Positions 8,966-18,531 are shown, counted from the stretch's first letter. The stretch: 44,281 bases of DNA from JBKEAJ01 sp047972135 (GCA_047972135.1 JBKEAJ010000052.1:1-44281); one strand, 5' to 3'. Notes: a model not told the origin generated them from the letters alone. Made by a program: numbers and translations.

Positions 8966-10186
8966 TTAGTTCAACTCTAAACCTAACACCTCCACTATCC
9001 TCCCACATGCTTTCCCATCACCATAGGGATTATTTGCTTTCGACATCTTAGTATACTTTTCTTTATCAGTCAATAGTGCCGACACTTCATTAATTATCTT
9101 ATCCTTGTCTGTACCTACTAGCCTGACTGTTCCTGATTTCACTGCTTCCGGACGTTCAGTAGTATCACGCATAACTAGCACAGGTTTACCCAAGCCCGGA
9201 GCCTCTTCTTGGATACCTCCGGAATCAGTAAGAACTATATAGGATCTCGACATAAGGTAAACAAAAGGCAGATAATCCAATGGCTCTATAAAATAGGTAT
9301 TAGGTGTTGATTGCGTCTGAAAGTCTTCTGTGTCCTTAGAAATAACAGAGGATCCAAAAACTTCTGTAACTGCCTTACGAACATTGGGATTGAGATGCAT
9401 TGGATAAACAAAGTCCACATCAGAGTATTTCTCAGATAAGTACTTTATGGCTTCACAAATATTTATAAAACCATGCCCGAAGTTCTCTCTACGGTGCCCC
9501 GTTATCAAGACTAACTTTCGAGAATCAGTATTAGCCAACCACTGCGATAATTTTATTTCGGGTAGCCCAAAATCTCTCAATTTATCGGTAATCTTCTTTT
9601 CTAATGCAGCGTCCTGCTCCATTCTATCAATGATTCGATATAGGGCATCAATTACGGTATTACCTGTAACATTAATATGCCCTTCTAGTACCCCTTCTGC
9701 CAGCAAATTCTGCTTACTTAATAAAGTTGGTGCAAAATGATAAGTAGCCAACCGTCCTGTTAACTGGCGGTTCATCTCTTCAGGCCATGGGCTGTATATG
9801 TTATGAGTGCGTAAGCCTGCTTCTACATGTCCTATTGGGATTTGCTGATAAAATGCTGCTAATGCCGTTGCTGTAGAAGTTGTGGTGTCACCGTGTACAA
9901 GAACAACATCAGGTAAGGTTCTTGCCAAAACATCACGCATACCAAGTAGCACTCTTGATGTAATGTCATAAAGATCCTGCCCTTGTTGCATTATGTTCAG
10001 ATCATATTGTGGAACTATGTCGAATAACTTCAATACTTGATCTAACATTTCCCTATGCTGACCCGTCACACACACCAAAGTCTCAAACTGCTGCGAATGC
10101 TTTTCAAATTCCTTTACAAGTGGAGCCATTTTAATAGCCTCAGGTCGTGTTCCAAAGACTAAAAGTACTTTCTTCCTTTCTGTCAT
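8966..10186 (-). CDS. wecB: UDP-N-acetylglucosamine 2-epimerase (non-hydrolysing)
   Basis: This enzyme converts UDP-GlcNAc to UDP-ManNAc in the cytoplasm. The 406 residues carry the family signatures: VFGTRPEAIKMAPL near residue 10, VHGDTTTSTATALAAF, GHVEAGLRTHNIYSPWPEE, ITGHRRENFG, and LTDSGGIQEEAPGLGKPVLV near the C-terminus. The length is slightly above the usual 370-380. It sits 33 bases after wecC in the same direction; together they make UDP-ManNAcA for the glycan encoded alongside. The coding sequence looks less AT-rich than the genes to its left. Confidence 0.95.
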   Translation of the reverse strand: MTERKKVLLVFGTRPEAIKMAPLVKEFEKHSQQFETLVCVTGQHREMLDQVLKLFDIVPQYDLNIMQQGQDLYDITSRVLLGMRDVLARTLPDVVLVHGDTTTSTATALAAFYQQIPIGHVEAGLRTHNIYSPWPEEMNRQLTGRLATYHFAPTLLSKQNLLAEGVLEGHINVTGNTVIDALYRIIDRMEQDAALEKKITDKLRDFGLPEIKLSQWLANTDSRKLVLITGHRRENFGHGFINICEAIKYLSEKYSDVDFVYPMHLNPNVRKAVTEVFGSSVISKDTEDFQTQSTPNTYFIEPLDYLPFVYLMSRSYIVLTDSGGIQEEAPGLGKPVLVMRDTTERPEAVKSGTVRLVGTDKDKIINEVSALLTDKEKYTKMSKANNPYGDGKACGRIVEVLGLELN

Positions 10187-10219
10187 CTTCTTAATAAATA
10201 GATTGCTACTGATAATATT

Positions 10220-11422
10220 TTAGGACCTAAATACTCCAGCAAAATCAAGAATTATCTTATCATCACAGTTTTGCAAGGTTTTAAATTCGTCATGCGCAAC
10301 TAAAAACACGACAATATCAGCCTTTTTATAGGCATCCTTATAATTTGTCAGTTTAAACACATTATGCTCATTAATATTGGGCTCTACAATCAGAAAGTTG
10401 TTCTGTTCGCTTTGCATAACTTTTTGAGTAATATATTTTGCAGGACTTTCTCGTAAATCATCAATATTAGGCTTAAAAGCTAATCCCATCATTGCGACAA
10501 CAGGTTTATATCCATTTTTTAGCTCGAATTCCAGCATGGCATTTTTAACTCTCTCTGCACACCAAAAAGATTTGTAGTTGTTTGTCTCACGAGCTGTACC
10601 TATCAAACGAGACTCTCGAGGATAATCAGAAACTATAAAATAAGGATCAACGGCGATACAATGACCTCCCACACCTGCTCCCGGCTGAAGTATATTCACA
10701 CGAGGATGCTTATTGGCAAGCTCTATTAGCTCCCAAACATTTATACCTGCTTTATCACAAATAATGGACAGCTCATTGGCAAAAGCAATTTGGACATCTC
10801 TTGATGAATTTTCAGTGAGTTTGCACATCTCTGCTGTTCGGGCATCTGTTTGGTGCAACTGTCCCTCAACAAATATTTGGTAAAATTTACTAGCCTGAAC
10901 TGTTGACTCCTGATTTATCCCTCCAATAACACGGTCATTATGTACCAGCTCATGTAAAACATTGCCCGGCAGAACCCGTTCCGGACAGTATGCAACATAT
11001 AGTTGCCCTTTCAAATCGGGACGTTCGGCGAATATTAGTTCAGCCATTTTATCTGTTGTCCCTACAGGTGAAGTTGACTCAATGATAAACACATCCCCTG
11101 ATTTCAAAAGTGGAAGTACCCCTCTTGTTGCTGCTTCTACAAAAGATATATCTGGCTCATGGTCTCCTTTGAAGGGTGTAGGTACCACTACTAAATGAAC
11201 ATCTGCTTCCTTTGGTGTAGTAGATGCCTTAAAATACCCTTGCTTAACACTTTCTTTTACAACTTGTTCTAGTCCGGATTCTATAATGTGAATTTTTCCC
11301 TGATTAATGGTGTCCACTACAGAATGATTTACATCTACTCCGTGTACAGATATACCTTTTTGCGCAACTATTGCTGCAGTAGGTAAACCAATGTAACCCA
11401 ATCCTATAAATTGTACTTTCAT
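10220..11422 (-). CDS. wecC: UDP-N-acetyl-D-mannosamine dehydrogenase
   Basis: NAD-dependent oxidation of UDP-ManNAc to UDP-ManNAcA. The protein (400 residues) starts with the Rossmann motif VQFIGLGYIGLPTAA. It has VVVPTPFKGDHEPDIS, IESTSPVGTTDKM, and YCPERVLPGN in the central domain. The active-site cysteine lies in GAGVGGHCIAVDPYF, and the C-terminal domain has GLAFKPNIDDLRESPA. These are the marks of the UDP-sugar dehydrogenase family, and CPERVLPG favours the ManNAc-type branch over UDP-glucose dehydrogenase. With wecB it forms a two-step pathway. Confidence 0.93.
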   Translation of the reverse strand: MKVQFIGLGYIGLPTAAIVAQKGISVHGVDVNHSVVDTINQGKIHIIESGLEQVVKESVKQGYFKASTTPKEADVHLVVVPTPFKGDHEPDISFVEAATRGVLPLLKSGDVFIIESTSPVGTTDKMAELIFAERPDLKGQLYVAYCPERVLPGNVLHELVHNDRVIGGINQESTVQASKFYQIFVEGQLHQTDARTAEMCKLTENSSRDVQIAFANELSIICDKAGINVWELIELANKHPRVNILQPGAGVGGHCIAVDPYFIVSDYPRESRLIGTARETNNYKSFWCAERVKNAMLEFELKNGYKPVVAMMGLAFKPNIDDLRESPAKYITQKVMQSEQNNFLIVEPNINEHNVFKLTNYKDAYKKADIVVFLVAHDEFKTLQNCDDKIILDFAGVFRS

Positions 11423-11495
11423 CTTTTTTATATAACACCCAGATGTCCAAATATTCAGACGTAAAACTAGCTGCCATTATTGTTTAAATGTTATT

Positions 11496-12791
11496 TTATG
11501 AATTAAGCAAAGAAACAAAGTTGATTGCTTGATTTTTTCTGGAATATTTTTCGTAAGAATTTGAATTTACTTTTAGATCTCCTGCCTTAAAATCCTCATA
11601 ATAAGATATTAATGATTCTTTTATTCCTTTCACATCATCGAAGTCTCTACAAACTCCAGTATTAGTCTCCATTATGATTCTTGCAGAGTCTGAATTAATA
11701 GGACCAATTGCAAGAATGGGTCGATTGAGAGCCATATATTCATACATCTTACCCGGTAAAATCCCCATAGCATTGGGTGCATTATTGATTGGTAACAATA
11801 ATATTTGCGATTGTTTCAAAAGTGATACCCCTTCGTCGTGTGGCATAAAGTCAATGCAAATTAAAAAATCTTTGAGACCAGAATCTGTTATTGATTGTAT
11901 AATTGTTTCGTCTATCTGCCCAATAAGCTGTATGGAGAGATACTTTTTGAATAATGGTATTTCATGTATTAACTCACCTAGTGCAATCCAAAGTGACTCT
12001 GGGTTGCGATCCTTATTAAAAGACCCAAAGTGAGAGATCGTAAATTGCTGATTATCACAACTCTCTAAATTCTCGAAATCTGTATGATCGAAGCCATTAT
12101 ACACCAAATCAATATCTCTTCCCCCAATATTCACAAAATCGTCTCGCCAATTTGGACTCACTGTAACAACTCTATCGGCGACAGACAAAACTTCCTTTTC
12201 TAGTTTTTTGTGCTTTTTGTCTGCTCCCTTGGTCAATCGTAATTTATCGTAGAAATCTATTCTTGTCCAAGGATCTCTAAAATCTGCAATCCACCTAAGT
12301 TTAGGAAATTTCTTTCTCAGTCCCAATGCAATCAAATGCATGCTATGTGGAGGACCCGTTGAAATAATACTATCTACAGGATTTTTTTCTAAATACTTAC
12401 TCAAATATCTTATTGAGGGCTTTATCCAAAACTTTCTCGGATCAGGAATTAACAGATTACCCCGAATAAACACCGAAAGTCTGCTTTTAAAACTCCCTGA
12501 TGATGCCTCTGAAACATAACCTGCTTTAAATTTTGTCCCCTTTTTTTCCCCTATCAAAGACCGATAAATATTATAGGGTTCCCAAATAGGATGTTTTATA
12601 ACAGTTATATCGGGATGTATCTCTTGTAAAAGGCTATCGTCATCAACCGACGAATCAGGATTTTCAGGTGTGTAAATAATTGGAAACCACCCTTGATCCG
12701 GAAAATATTTTGACATCTTTAACCATCTCATAACTCCCCCCCCTGCACTTGGAGGCCAGTAGTAAGTAATGATTAAAACTCTCTTTGTCAT
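11496..12791 (-). CDS. Glycosyltransferase, GT4-like, first gene of the polysaccharide locus
   Basis: A 431-residue GT-B-type enzyme. The start RVLIITYYWPPSAGGGVMR is the classic glycine-rich acceptor loop of the WbuB-like group. Further marks are STGPPHSMHLIALGLRK, RWIADFRDPW, ADRVVTVSPNW, VYNGFD and the C-terminal GKMYEYMALNRPILA, where the second conserved Glu sits. It is the first gene of the leftward locus and has the promoter described at 12958-12989 about 160 bases upstream. The donor sugar is unknown; the neighbouring wecB/wecC suggest that a GlcNAc or ManNAcA donor is available. Confidence 0.83.
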   Translation of the reverse strand: MTKRVLIITYYWPPSAGGGVMRWLKMSKYFPDQGWFPIIYTPENPDSSVDDDSLLQEIHPDITVIKHPIWEPYNIYRSLIGEKKGTKFKAGYVSEASSGSFKSRLSVFIRGNLLIPDPRKFWIKPSIRYLSKYLEKNPVDSIISTGPPHSMHLIALGLRKKFPKLRWIADFRDPWTRIDFYDKLRLTKGADKKHKKLEKEVLSVADRVVTVSPNWRDDFVNIGGRDIDLVYNGFDHTDFENLESCDNQQFTISHFGSFNKDRNPESLWIALGELIHEIPLFKKYLSIQLIGQIDETIIQSITDSGLKDFLICIDFMPHDEGVSLLKQSQILLLPINNAPNAMGILPGKMYEYMALNRPILAIGPINSDSARIIMETNTGVCRDFDDVKGIKESLISYYEDFKAGDLKVNSNSYEKYSRKNQAINFVSLLNS

Positions 12792-12957
12792 CTAATTGAG
12801 TTTTTATATTTAATAAATCAAACTTCCTTGTTGGATACAGCTCCGCCTCCTCAGTCCCAATATAGAGAAAGCTCAAGATGATTACTCTTGCCAAATACTA
12901 AAAAAATTAGTAGCCCTACCCCAAAATCCTATTATTATACGTTGAACAATAAACTCA

Positions 12958-12989
12958 CAAATATAAGTTTTGTCTACTTTATAACCAAA
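12958..12989 (-). promoter_or_regulatory. Bacteroidota promoter for the polysaccharide locus
   Basis: Read on the minus strand there is TTTG (12986-12989), a 20-base spacer and TATATTTG (12958-12965). This fits the Bacteroidota consensus -33 TTTG and -7 TAnnTTTG exactly. It starts about 10 bases after the yfhO-like stop, so transcription would begin near 12951 and leave a leader of about 160 bases before the first glycosyltransferase. Confidence 0.7.
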
Positions 12990-13000
12990 AACATATTTTC

Positions 13001-15475
13001 CTATTTTACAACTTTTCTACAGCTTGTAAAAGTAACTGCAACCAAAAGTAGTAATAAAAGTATGGAAGAAGCATAAGATATTGTTTCTCCTACGATGTGT
13101 GTTCTTGGATTGAATTTAAAGACTATTTCATGCTTGCCTGACGGCACTTTCATTGCACGCAATACATAATTTGCTCTGAAATGATCGACGGGATTTCCAT
13201 CAATATAAGCATACCAGCCCTTGTCATAATAAATCTCAGAAAAGACAACTAACTGGTCAGACTCGGCAAAGTATGAATATACGAGTTTGTTAGGCTCATA
13301 CGAATCCAATTTTATGCTTGAAGTGCTGTCTTTTATAAATCTTCCATCTCCTAATATTGATTTAAATCTCTCGTCAACAATAATTTTTCTTTTAGTATCA
13401 AGCCCTTTTAATTTTGCTATTTCTTCGTCAGGATTAGCAACGTACTCATAACTGTCTACAAACCATGCGTTCCCATTTCTATATAGATTTAGTAAGGGGT
13501 TTGCTCCCTGACTGTAGATATAGTACTTAGTATTGAGCATATTTAGTACATTCTGTCTTGACATGGCAATACCCAAACTTTCCGGTGTAGGCTTGTTGTT
13601 CAATGCTGTAATAATGGACTGTATCTCATCTTGTATGTTATGTTCTATTAAATCTTGATATCTTTGGAGCTTTCCTGCACTGTATCCTCCAATATTTTTA
13701 TGAAAATATGAAGGAGTGGCATCATTAAATATATTTGTCGTTAGATTTAAAACCCTGTAATTTGGTTCTTTATCTTGTAAAATTGCTTTATCAGCTGTAG
13801 ATGCAACAAAATTAGTTTCAAGCTGCTTTTTCTGATAATTATCTGAATTCAAATATCTTCTGTCAACTCCCCATAAATCTATAAGAACAAGTATTGACAA
13901 TATAATTGCTGGAACTTGTATTTTTTTATTTTTACCATAAAATATCCATATGGTTGCAGCACTTAGTAATATAAAAAAGAATGATCTTATGGCATCTGAC
14001 TGTAGCATATCTTGTCTGTCTTCAATCATTGCCATAAGTAGATTATTTGGTAGTTGGGCTTCCATTGGAGAATAAAATGAACCAGCAAGTGATGGTGCCA
14101 TCCAAAGGATCAGGCATGCCCCTCCTGTCAGCCCAAATGACCAAAATACAGCACGTTTAAACTCCTCTCTGGAAAGCTCTCCATCAAAAACTTTTTTCAA
14201 TGCCAAAATACCCAATAATGGTACGGTAATTTGTGTGATAGACAATATCATCGAAGGAGCTCTAAATTTACTATAAAGAGGCACATAGTCAAGAAAGAAA
14301 GAGGATAAAAAGAACATATGCCTACCCCATCCCAACATTAAAACAATTACCATTGAAACCAATATCCACCACTTTATACTGCCTTTTATGACAAATAGTC
14401 CAAAAATAAATAGAAATATCATTATAGCTCCTAAATACATAGGTCCTGATGTTCCTCCTGCGTTCGTCTGTGGTCCCCAATAAGCTCTTAATTGCCCTGC
14501 TATTCTATTTGCATTCTGTCCTAATTTTCGTAATTCCGTATTTGTATTTTTCTTGTCAGCCAACGGTATTTGTGATGCACCCCCTGTAAAATTAGGAATC
14601 ATCAAGTTTATGGTCTCACCTATTCCATAGCTCCACCTAAGTGCATAATCCTTGTCTAAACCTGATACAGACTGATTTTCTTCATTATGTGTTAATTCCG
14701 ATGGTCCTCGCATAGTGTAGGGCGCATATTCGGCAGTAATCAGCAAATTGCAGGCATTAGCCCCCACTGCTAAAACCAATCCTCCCAATAGAAATGCAGA
14801 AGAAGCAAAAAATTGTTTTAATATACCTTTCTTATAACTGTCATACGATTCAAAGATTATAAAAACTAGTGTTGGAATGGCTAAGTAATATGTTATTTGT
14901 GGATGATGGGCTGCTATTTGTAAAGCAAATGTTACTCCGAAAAATAAGGAACCCAACAATTTATTCTTTTTAAAAGCATAAACTACAGATGCTAGCACCC
15001 ATGGCATAAAAGCAATAGCCATCATCTTGGTATTGTGACCAACTGCTATGATAATTATATTATAAGTAGCTAATCCTGAAGCTAATGAGCCCAAAATACT
15101 CAACCATGGATTTACTCCAAATACTCTTAGTAATAAGAAAAATCCAAGCATTGCAATAAATAACATTTGGACAAATCTGACTTTTAGCAATCCAAACAAA
15201 TAATTAAAAACTTTATTTACATAGTTACCTTTACTTTGTGCTGATATTAAATATGTTGGCATTCCAGAAAACATGGAGTTAGTCCAAAAAGTGCTTGTCC
15301 CTGTTTCTTTCGCATAAGTACTAAGTTCATGGCTCATTGCCCTATGCGAAGAAATATCAGATTGCTGCAAAACTTTTCCTTTTACAGCATCTCCGAAATA
15401 AATGTACGAAACCAATAAAAACGTAACTACCGCAACTATGTACGGAAACATTTTTTTCAAATTCAATTTCTTCAT
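13001..15475 (-). CDS. YfhO-family polytopic membrane protein
   Basis: An 824-residue integral membrane protein. It opens with a short cytoplasmic end and a membrane segment (IVAVVTFLLVSYIYFGDAV), then the family stretch QQSDISSHRAMSHELSTYA and FWTNSMFSGMPTYLIS. About a dozen hydrophobic helices follow, with GGASQIPLADKK-type periplasmic loops, and a C-terminal periplasmic domain with a final helix (ILLLLLLVAVTF). YfhO proteins have a GT-C-like fold; in Firmicutes YfhO is linked to glycosylation of lipoteichoic acid, while in Bacteroidota the target is not known to me. It lies just upstream of the polysaccharide locus and 40 bases after cysQ, probably one transcript with it. Confidence 0.88.
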   Translation of the reverse strand: MKKLNLKKMFPYIVAVVTFLLVSYIYFGDAVKGKVLQQSDISSHRAMSHELSTYAKETGTSTFWTNSMFSGMPTYLISAQSKGNYVNKVFNYLFGLLKVRFVQMLFIAMLGFFLLLRVFGVNPWLSILGSLASGLATYNIIIIAVGHNTKMMAIAFMPWVLASVVYAFKKNKLLGSLFFGVTFALQIAAHHPQITYYLAIPTLVFIIFESYDSYKKGILKQFFASSAFLLGGLVLAVGANACNLLITAEYAPYTMRGPSELTHNEENQSVSGLDKDYALRWSYGIGETINLMIPNFTGGASQIPLADKKNTNTELRKLGQNANRIAGQLRAYWGPQTNAGGTSGPMYLGAIMIFLFIFGLFVIKGSIKWWILVSMVIVLMLGWGRHMFFLSSFFLDYVPLYSKFRAPSMILSITQITVPLLGILALKKVFDGELSREEFKRAVFWSFGLTGGACLILWMAPSLAGSFYSPMEAQLPNNLLMAMIEDRQDMLQSDAIRSFFFILLSAATIWIFYGKNKKIQVPAIILSILVLIDLWGVDRRYLNSDNYQKKQLETNFVASTADKAILQDKEPNYRVLNLTTNIFNDATPSYFHKNIGGYSAGKLQRYQDLIEHNIQDEIQSIITALNNKPTPESLGIAMSRQNVLNMLNTKYYIYSQGANPLLNLYRNGNAWFVDSYEYVANPDEEIAKLKGLDTKRKIIVDERFKSILGDGRFIKDSTSSIKLDSYEPNKLVYSYFAESDQLVVFSEIYYDKGWYAYIDGNPVDHFRANYVLRAMKVPSGKHEIVFKFNPRTHIVGETISYASSILLLLLLVAVTFTSCRKVVK

Positions 15476-15515
15476 AATATATTTTTAATTTTTATTCTGA
15501 TTAAATACCCCTCCC

Positions 15516-16310
15516 CTACTTAACTACAAAACTTGGGTTCAACAACTTTTCCTTATTGTATTCCAACTCTTTGCCTGTATCAGCATTTACAAAATGTTTG
15601 CCTGTGTATTTGGCAATTGCATGCCCGGCAGCCGTGTCCCACTCCATCGTCGGTGCAAAGCGAGGATAAACATCGGCATCTCCACTCGCTATCATACATA
15701 TTTTTATAGACGATCCTCTAGATTTTATCTGCAAGTCCCGATGCTTATCTCTTAGCTTGTCAATAAAATCTGATGTTTCCGCGTTGTTGTGTGATAATGA
15801 AGCTACTACTGTAAAAGGACGGTTTCCTTTCGTTTTTGGGAGTTTCTCCGATTTTGCAAATATTTCCTCGCATGCTGTGTCGTAATCCTTTATTTCGACC
15901 GAAAAACTACCGAAATCACGCATCCCATAGTACAGCTCTCCACTCACTGGCACATAAACCACTCCGAGAATAGGTACTCCACGCTCAACAAGGGCTATAT
16001 TAACAGTGAAATCTCCATTTCTTTTGATAAACTCCTTAGTTCCATCGAGTGGGTCTACTATCCAAAGTAAGTCCCAATTTTTTCGGATAGAATAAGGTTG
16101 ATCTTTTATTTCCTCACTTAAAATAGGAATTTCTGTACCTTTCAACTCTCCAACAATTATATCATTGGATTTCTTGTCGGCAAGGGTCAAAGGTGAATTA
16201 TCATCCTTATACTCTATACCAAAGTCCACCGAGTGGTAGACAGTCAGTATTTCCTGACCTGCCCGAATACTCGCTCTTATCGCCCTATCAAGTAAGCCTT
16301 GTAGCTCCAT
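15516..16310 (-). CDS. cysQ: 3'(2'),5'-bisphosphate nucleotidase CysQ
   Basis: A magnesium-dependent phosphatase that hydrolyses 3'-phosphoadenosine 5'-phosphate, the by-product of sulfonation. The 264 residues include the metal site ILSEEI, the catalytic block DPLDGTKEFIKRNGDFTVN and the C-terminal EWDTAAGHAI, the usual arrangement of the inositol-monophosphatase superfamily. The ATG at 16310 gives the expected N-terminus (LDRAIRASIRAGQEI). A consensus promoter lies about 75-105 bases upstream. YfhO follows it, so the two are probably cotranscribed. Confidence 0.92.
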   Translation of the reverse strand: MELQGLLDRAIRASIRAGQEILTVYHSVDFGIEYKDDNSPLTLADKKSNDIIVGELKGTEIPILSEEIKDQPYSIRKNWDLLWIVDPLDGTKEFIKRNGDFTVNIALVERGVPILGVVYVPVSGELYYGMRDFGSFSVEIKDYDTACEEIFAKSEKLPKTKGNRPFTVVASLSHNNAETSDFIDKLRDKHRDLQIKSRGSSIKICMIASGDADVYPRFAPTMEWDTAAGHAIAKYTGKHFVNADTGKELEYNKEKLLNPSFVVK

Positions 16311-16384
16311 TTCTTTTGTCTTTTGATATATTGTTTATCTTAAATACCCTAATATCCAAATGTTTATAGGATACAAAAAGCCCC

Positions 16385-16416
16385 CAAAGGTAAGAGTAAT
16401 TTATACAAAAAACAAA
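16385..16416 (-). promoter_or_regulatory. Bacteroidota promoter for cysQ-yfhO
   Basis: On the minus strand: TTTG (16413-16416), 20 bases, TACCTTTG (16385-16392). Both boxes match the consensus exactly and the spacing equals that of the promoters at 12958, 40981 and 44066. Transcription would start near 16378, about 70 bases before the cysQ ATG. Confidence 0.7.
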
Positions 16417-16559
16417 AATACGCACATATACATCTGAATATCAATGTGTTAGATGTCGGAAATATTAGATTTTGGATATTAGTCAATATATTAACAGTAT
16501 ATATTGCTATACGTACTATGCAGTACGCTTTAAGCATTATGCTATATGCCTAACGGTCG

Positions 16560-16633
16560 GTCATTGCGAGCGATAGCGTGGCAATCGGCTCTTTGTTGCA
16601 GGGATTGCTTCGTCGCCAGCTCCTCGCAATGAC
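16560..16633. repeat. Dispersed palindromic repeat, copy 1 (complete)
   Basis: A 74-base element bounded by the 11-base inverted repeat GTCATTGCGAG / CTCGCAATGAC, with an inner pair GCAATC / GATTGC and a central CTTTGTTGCAGG. It lies in the 343-base gap between cysQ and uvrC (16311-16653), which otherwise holds the cysQ promoter and AT-rich DNA with no gene. Similar copies are at 19192, 27682, 35226 and 41613. Confidence 0.85.
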
Positions 16634-16653
16634 GTTCGTGCATAAGCTAATCA

Positions 16654-18486
16654 TTACAGCATTGCTGTCTCGTTCAACCAAGCTCTTAGAAGTTTGGCTC
16701 TGTTCTTCCCTATCAGCTCTTGCAGCTCTTCTTCCGAGGCTGTGGATAGCAGCATTATGGATTTGTATTTTTTGAGCAGCTTCATTGCTGTGTCCTTGCC
16801 TATCCCTTTTATCTTTACTAGTTCGCTTTGTGCAAAATCCTTGCTCCGCAGGTTGCGGTGAAAGGTAATGCCAAAACGGTGTGCTTCGTCGCGTAGGCGT
16901 TGTATGACTTTCAATGTCTGTGAACGCTTGTCGAGATATATCGGTATACTGTCGCCCGGAAAGTATATCTCCTCCAATTTCTTGGCTATGCCGATTATCG
17001 CAATGCTTCCTCGTAAGCCCAATTTATCTAAAGACTTTAGAGCCGATTTAAGTTGCCCTTTCCCACCGTCGATAACTATTAGCTGAGGAAGTGATTGTTT
17101 TTCGTCCAAAAGTCGCTTATAACGCCTATAAACAACCTCCTCCATTGAAGCAAAATCATCAGGCCCATCAACCGTTTTGATTTTGAAATGCCGATAATCC
17201 TTGCCACTTGGTTTCCCATTTTTAAAAACAACACAGGCAGCAACAGGATTTGTACCTTGAATATTACTGTTGTCAAAACACTCAATATGTGTTGGCAAAC
17301 TGCTCAAGCGTAAATCTTCCTTGATTTTTAAAAGTAACTCGTCCCTACCCGACTTTTTGTCGCTTCTTGATGTCAGCTGAGATTGCAGTTTTTCCTTGCG
17401 ATAATACATTGTATTGCGTTTAGACAAGTCTAACAATTTGAGCTTATCGCCTATCTTAGGTACAAAATAATTAAGCTCACTACCCTCTTGCTCTATCTCA
17501 AAAGGCACAATTATATCTTTTGTATGACTTTTGAATTTTTGGCGCAATTCGGTAATACCCATCAATAATAAATCGTTCTCAGATTCGTCTAATACCTTTT
17601 GTATCTCCTGAGTAAAGGTATTGACAATTGAACCATTTAATACTTTCAAATAATTAATGTAGGCACAGTCATCATCCGTAACAATGGAAAACACATCAAT
17701 ATCTCCAATACTAGGACTGACAACCGTTGAGCGTGATTGATATTTTTCAAGAACTTCCAACTTATTTTTGAACTCCATAGCTTCCTCAAATTTAAGATTT
17801 TCGGAAGCCTTGTTCATTTCATCTTTTAGTAGCCTAGAAATAGTTGCCGTCTTGCCTTTCAGTATTTTCTTAATTTGTGCTATGTAGCCAATGTACTCCT
17901 CTTCTGAACACAAATCTTCGCAGGGTCCACAGCAGTTTTTTATATGATACTCCAAACAAATACTGTATTTCCTGAGCCTCACGTTGTCTTTCGATAGATT
18001 ATATTTGCATGTCCTAAGCGGATAAAGCCGTTTGAATAGCTCAAGCAATATCCTTGCTGTGTACACCGATGAGTAAGGCCCATAATATTTTGAACCGTCT
18101 TTTACTACATTTCTTGTCATAAATACACGGGGAAAACGCTCGTTTTTTATACATATCCATGGATAGGATTTATCGTCTTTCAGCCTAACATTGTAGCGAG
18201 GTTGGTACTTCTTTATAAGGCTGTTCTCCAACAAAAGTGCATCCTGTTCGGAACTTACAACTAGATAGCGAATTTTGTAGATGTTTTTCACCAATAACCA
18301 CGTTTTTCGGTTCTCTATTGTCCCCGTAAAGTAAGAAGATACACGCTTTTTGAGGTCTTTTGCTTTGCCAACATATATAATCTTATCCGTTTTGTCAAAA
18401 TACTGATATACACCGGGCTGATTTGGCAACAGCGATATAGTCTTTTTCAAGTCTTCGATATTACTATTTTGTGGTTTTAAAGGCAT
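16654..18486 (-). CDS. uvrC: Excinuclease ABC subunit C
   Basis: The nuclease of nucleotide excision repair, which makes both incisions around a lesion held by UvrB. Domains in order: GIY-YIG nuclease (PGVYQYFDKTDKIIYVGKAKDLKKR, about residues 24-48), a Cys cluster (TCKYNLS, CCGPC), the UVR motif that binds UvrB (EEAMEFKNKLEVLEKY), the RNase H-like second nuclease (IECFDNSNIQGTNPVA, VIDGGKGQL), and a C-terminal helix-hairpin-helix (VKIKGIGKDTAMKLLKKY). The length of 610 is normal. It follows apt by 45 bases and is probably cotranscribed with it. Confidence 0.96.
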   Translation of the reverse strand: MPLKPQNSNIEDLKKTISLLPNQPGVYQYFDKTDKIIYVGKAKDLKKRVSSYFTGTIENRKTWLLVKNIYKIRYLVVSSEQDALLLENSLIKKYQPRYNVRLKDDKSYPWICIKNERFPRVFMTRNVVKDGSKYYGPYSSVYTARILLELFKRLYPLRTCKYNLSKDNVRLRKYSICLEYHIKNCCGPCEDLCSEEEYIGYIAQIKKILKGKTATISRLLKDEMNKASENLKFEEAMEFKNKLEVLEKYQSRSTVVSPSIGDIDVFSIVTDDDCAYINYLKVLNGSIVNTFTQEIQKVLDESENDLLLMGITELRQKFKSHTKDIIVPFEIEQEGSELNYFVPKIGDKLKLLDLSKRNTMYYRKEKLQSQLTSRSDKKSGRDELLLKIKEDLRLSSLPTHIECFDNSNIQGTNPVAACVVFKNGKPSGKDYRHFKIKTVDGPDDFASMEEVVYRRYKRLLDEKQSLPQLIVIDGGKGQLKSALKSLDKLGLRGSIAIIGIAKKLEEIYFPGDSIPIYLDKRSQTLKVIQRLRDEAHRFGITFHRNLRSKDFAQSELVKIKGIGKDTAMKLLKKYKSIMLLSTASEEELQELIGKNRAKLLRAWLNETAML

Positions 18487-18492
18487 ATTGTT

Positions 18493-18520
18493 GATGCTGT
18501 GATACTATGATGCTGTGATA
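18493..18520. repeat. Short tandem repeat between apt and uvrC
   Basis: A 16-base unit, GATGCTGTGATACTAT (18493-18508), is followed directly by 12 bases of a second copy (18509-18520). It fills most of the gap upstream of the uvrC start and may alter spacing between the two genes. No function is known to me. Confidence 0.6.
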
Positions 18521-18531
18521 AAGTACTCTTT

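Noticed and set aside
12792..12860. GGCGGAGCTG in the polysaccharide leader considered as an ops/JUMPstart element for RfaH
   Set aside because: It differs from GGCGGTAG and the RfaH system is not expected in Bacteroidota.
12664..12894. A 76-codon minus-strand frame overlapping the start of the first polysaccharide glycosyltransferase
   Set aside because: Most of it lies in another frame of a well-supported gene and it has no recognisable domain.
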